Of a stretch of 13,524 nt of DNA, positions 11,560 through 13,524 are shown in pieces. The DNA is taken from contig JAITJU010000214.1 in the NCBI GenBank assembly GCA_031278735.1, positions 1 through 13,524 of the forward strand, in the 5' to 3' direction. The notes under the pieces were generated by a model, which made no database searches, was not told where the DNA came from, and saw only the letters and a list, made by a program, of their open reading frames with translations. The number at the start of each line of letters is the position of its first letter. Position 1 is the first letter of the stretch. This stretch comes from Zoogloeaceae bacterium (GTDB lineage: Bacteria; Pseudomonadota; Gammaproteobacteria; Burkholderiales; Rhodocyclaceae). The position numbers and the translations under genes were made by a program.

Positions 11560-12263
11560 GCGAACACATCAAACTCTTTCACGGCGAAATGCTGTCCATT
11601 CTGACAGGGATGGAATCGGAAAGCGTCGACGCCGTCATCACCGATCCGCCCTATATGTTAGGGGTTTCGTCGTTTTCCGCAAAGGACAAGAAGGCAAACA
11701 AATGCGGATCCTGGGCGGACATGGAAAACGCGTCCTACTGGTATGCGATCTGGATGAAAGAAGCGCGGCGGCTTTTGAAGCCCTCTGGTTATTTCGCGGT
11801 CTTCGGCGGCTGGCGCTCCATTCCGGTTTATAGCCGCGCCTTTTATCTTGCCGAACTGCCGATGACGAATTGTTTGATCTGGGAAAAACCCGGCCTTGGC
11901 CCCAGCGGTCCGAACCAATTGCGCGGCGCGTATGAAATCGTGCTCTTGTCGGCGATGGAGACGGCGAAAATCAGCAACCGCTCTGTCCGCGACGTGTTTT
12001 CTTGCCCGCCGGTGTATCCGCATGAAAAACATCATCCGGCGGAAAAGCCGGTAACGCTGATGCGCCATCTTGTTGATTTATTGACGCCTCCCGACGGCCT
12101 TGTTCTCGACCCCTTCGCGGGCAGCGGTTCCACGGGTGTCGCGGCCTTGCTTTCCGGGCGGCGCTTCATCGGCATCGAGCGCGAGGACGCTTACGTTGAA
12201 ATCGCGCAAAAGCGATTGCGCGAAGCGAACGTTTCGTTCCCGCGACAGGAGGCGATTTTATGA
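11556..12263 (+). CDS. DNA methyltransferase (N6-adenine/N4-cytosine, class β order)
   Basis: 235 residues from ATG 11556, overlapping the previous stop as ATGA; a longer upstream frame is only the shadow of the zinc-ribbon gene. Catalytic motif IV TDPPY (29-33) comes first, HPAEKP at 160-165, and the SAM-binding motif I DPFAGSGSTG (185-194) last: the β-type order. DPPY favours adenine-N6 methylation. No restriction enzyme is next to it, so it is an orphan phage methylase that may protect phage DNA from host restriction or alter gene expression. No Shine-Dalgarno of its own; translation is probably coupled. Recognition sequence is not deducible. Confidence 0.93.
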   Translation: MSEHIKLFHGEMLSILTGMESESVDAVITDPPYMLGVSSFSAKDKKANKCGSWADMENASYWYAIWMKEARRLLKPSGYFAVFGGWRSIPVYSRAFYLAELPMTNCLIWEKPGLGPSGPNQLRGAYEIVLLSAMETAKISNRSVRDVFSCPPVYPHEKHHPAEKPVTLMRHLVDLLTPPDGLVLDPFAGSGSTGVAALLSGRRFIGIEREDAYVEIAQKRLREANVSFPRQEAIL

Positions 12264-12547
12264 GCGCCGCCAAACGCCACCTTTCCCGCGTTGCCGCCTT
12301 GGGTTGCGTCCTCTGCCGTCATTTGGGGCTGGGCATGACCCCGGCGGAAATTCACCATATCCGCGAAGGCCAGGGCATGGGCCAGCGCGCGAGCGATTTT
12401 TTGACGATTCCCTTGTGCCCGGAACACCATCGCGGCGCTTCCGGCATTCACGGCATGGGGGTGAAATCCTTCGAGCGGGCCTACCGGGTTTCCGAACTCG
12501 ATTTGTTGGCGGAAACGCATCGACTTTTTGAGAAGGAGGCAGTATGA
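12260..12547 (+). CDS. Ref-like HNH nuclease (RecA-dependent nuclease family)
   Basis: 95 residues. CVLCRHLGLG (C16, C19), AEIHHIREGQGMGQRASDFL (H32, H33), TIPLCPEHHRGASGIHGMG (C53, H56, H57, H64) and FERAY match the C-terminal nuclease part of phage P1 Ref. Ref is an HNH enzyme that cuts DNA at RecA-made displacement loops and stimulates recombination. AGGAGG lies about 8 nt before ATG 12260, which overlaps the methylase stop (ATGA). It belongs with NinB, Bet and the DUF1064 nuclease as the recombination set. Family call from remembered motifs. Confidence 0.85.
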   Translation: MSAAKRHLSRVAALGCVLCRHLGLGMTPAEIHHIREGQGMGQRASDFLTIPLCPEHHRGASGIHGMGVKSFERAYRVSELDLLAETHRLFEKEAV

Positions 12548-12885
12548 ACCGAGCCTATGCCCTGGGCCGCCTCAAGGCAGGCCATATGAACCAGACGGAA
12601 GCGGAATACGGCAATCTCTTGGCAATCCGAAAATCCGCCGGGGAAGTGGCGTGGTTCCTCTTCGAGGGCGTGAAGCTCCGGCTTGCCGACAACACGTTCT
12701 ACACGCCGGATTTTGTCGTGATGCTCGCCAACGGCGAAATGGAAATGCACGAAGTGAAGGGCTTCTGGCAGGACGACGCCCGCGTAAAAATCAAGGTGGC
12801 GGCCGACCGCTTTCCGTTTCGCTTTCTCGCCATGAGGAAGCGGACGAAAAAAGAGGGCGGCGGCTGGGAGACGGAGGCGATTTGA
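12544..12885 (+). CDS. DUF1064 family PD-(D/E)XK nuclease
   Basis: 113 residues. MNQTEAEYGNLLAIRKSAGE, VAWFLFEGVKLRLADNTFYT, PDFVVMLANGEMEMHEVKGF and WQDDARVKIKVAADRFPFRF are characteristic of DUF1064. The PD...ExK core (Asp in TPDF; Glu and Lys in HEVKG) indicates a restriction-endonuclease-like nuclease related to Holliday-junction and Mrr-type folds. GGAGG sits just before ATG 12544, which overlaps the Ref-like stop (ATGA); an internal ATG at 12586 (MNQTEAEY) is an alternative. It probably processes recombination or replication intermediates. Confidence 0.9.
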   Translation: MNRAYALGRLKAGHMNQTEAEYGNLLAIRKSAGEVAWFLFEGVKLRLADNTFYTPDFVVMLANGEMEMHEVKGFWQDDARVKIKVAADRFPFRFLAMRKRTKKEGGGWETEAI

Positions 12886-13487
12886 TGACGAATGAACTTT
12901 TCAGGAGCGCGCACGCCGCGCTGACTTTTGCGTACAACTTCTCCGGCCAGCACTACGACCGGCCATTGATTGCGCGCATGGCGTCGAAGGAAGAATGGCA
13001 TGGAAAAGGTCTGGCCGGACTGGACGGCGCGGCGCAGGCCGGGATGATCCGCGCGGAAGTCCATGCCCTGGGAAAACTGCCGGAAGCCATAATCACCGCC
13101 AGATTCGCGCCGCCAACGCTCCCTTGTTCCTGCGGCGCGCCCTGTTGCTGCGGCAAACGCAGAAATGAAGAATGGATAAACGCAATCGCCGTCATCGCCG
13201 ATGAATCCAGAAGAACCGCGCTTGCCGGGTGCGAGAGCAACGGATTGATGCGGCGGGAATACGTAATTCGCTGCTTCGTGAACAAAACCGAGCGGGAAAG
13301 TCTGGAACGAATCGCGGAAAGGCATGGCATTCATGTCGATACTGTTTCCGCTCATGCCAAAAAGATAGCAAACTGGCTTTCCGGGCGTCGGGAAAAGCAC
13401 GGAGTCGACATCGTGGGAGAAGAACAGAAGTCGCTCGATGCCATCGAGGCGAGACTTGCCGGATCCGGTGTTGTAGAGCGGGCATGA
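12885..13487 (+). CDS. Cys-rich HTH phage protein, possible late regulator
   Basis: 200 residues. Residues 80-90 (PCSCGAPCCCG, Cys 81, 83, 87, 88, 89) look like a metal site. Residues 136-162 (ERESLERIAERHGIHVDTVS then AHAKKI) form a helix-turn-helix of sigma region 4/LuxR style. The N-terminus (LTFAYNFSGQHYDRPLIARM) is conserved-looking but unrecognised. GGAGG lies about 8 nt before ATG 12885, and the stop of the preceding gene shares one base with it (TGATG). As the last gene of the nin-like block it stands where lambdoid phages carry Q or other late activators. That role is inferred from position and the HTH only. Confidence 0.72.
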   Translation: MTNELFRSAHAALTFAYNFSGQHYDRPLIARMASKEEWHGKGLAGLDGAAQAGMIRAEVHALGKLPEAIITARFAPPTLPCSCGAPCCCGKRRNEEWINAIAVIADESRRTALAGCESNGLMRREYVIRCFVNKTERESLERIAERHGIHVDTVSAHAKKIANWLSGRREKHGVDIVGEEQKSLDAIEARLAGSGVVERA

Positions 13488-13524
13488 ATGCGTGAATTTG
13501 TGATCAGGCGACAAGTTCCTCGAC
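13488..13524 (+). CDS. Possible start of the next gene, truncated by window end
   Basis: ATG at 13488 right after the previous stop, reading MREFVIRRQVPR to the edge without a stop. The spacing suits the operon, but the ribosome site (GAGCGGG) is weak and only 12 codons are visible, so nothing can be said of function. Confidence 0.3.
   Translation, partial: MREFVIRRQVPR

Noticed and set aside
12528..13487. 319-aa extended ORF ending with the Cys-rich protein
   Set aside because: Its first 119 codons are the out-of-frame shadow of the DUF1064 gene; ATG 12885 has the Shine-Dalgarno.
1..13524. CRISPR array, tRNA, rRNA, IS element or integrase/att site
   Set aside because: No regularly spaced repeats, tRNA cloverleaf, transposase or integrase ORF was seen in the window.

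Overview
This window looks like part of a lambdoid temperate phage or prophage of a GC-rich proteobacterium. It carries the immunity region, early and replication genes, and the start of a nin-like recombination block. The grounds are the gene set (Bet recombinase, CI/LexA-type repressor, Cro-like HTH, ParB-like protein, SF2 helicase, Toprim protein, Rha/KilAC antirepressor, NinB, phage methyltransferase, Ref-like HNH nuclease, DUF1064 nuclease), the short overlapping ORFs, and the absence of housekeeping genes. The host species cannot be fixed from the sequence; Shine-Dalgarno use and family content fit a beta- or gammaproteobacterium.

Layout. 1-1253 (minus): leftward early operon read from a strong PL-like promoter near 1440, giving an unknown 112-aa protein, a small membrane protein and Bet, which is cut by the window edge. 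1547-2127 (plus): HicAB toxin-antitoxin module 1. 2105-3168 (minus): CI-like repressor followed by an exported HNH nuclease. 3169-3260: repressor/Cro control region with a near-consensus PR. 3261-5082 (plus): HTH-RHH fusion ORF, ParB-like protein, TubC-like small protein. 5151-5756 (minus): HigBA-type module with a perfect 18-bp palindromic operator. 5861-7417 (plus): SF2 helicase. 7459-8043 (minus): HicAB module 2. 8096-10283 (plus): a promoter, a roughly 230-nt structured leader with a C4/P4-CI-like antisense RNA, a Rha/KilAC antirepressor and a Toprim primase-like protein. 10284-10685: decayed, mostly non-coding DNA. 10686-13487 (plus): tightly overlapped operon with a 40-aa ORF, NinB, a SANT/zinc-ribbon protein, a DNA methyltransferase, a Ref-like nuclease, a DUF1064 nuclease and a Cys-rich HTH protein. 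The window ends a few codons into what may be another gene.

How the parts may work together (inference). The repressor would hold PL and PR shut through related AATAGC-type half-sites. A second, RNA-based immunity circuit of the P1/P7 C4 or P4 CI type would hold the antirepressor off in the lysogen. Three intact toxin-antitoxin modules, plus a 31-bp scar matching the end of the higA-like gene, interrupt the early operons and would stabilise the prophage. A notable common design is that four regulatory transcripts (hicA1, the cro-like gene, higB-like, hicA2) have the -10 box only 6-7 nt before the ATG and no Shine-Dalgarno, which predicts leaderless mRNAs.
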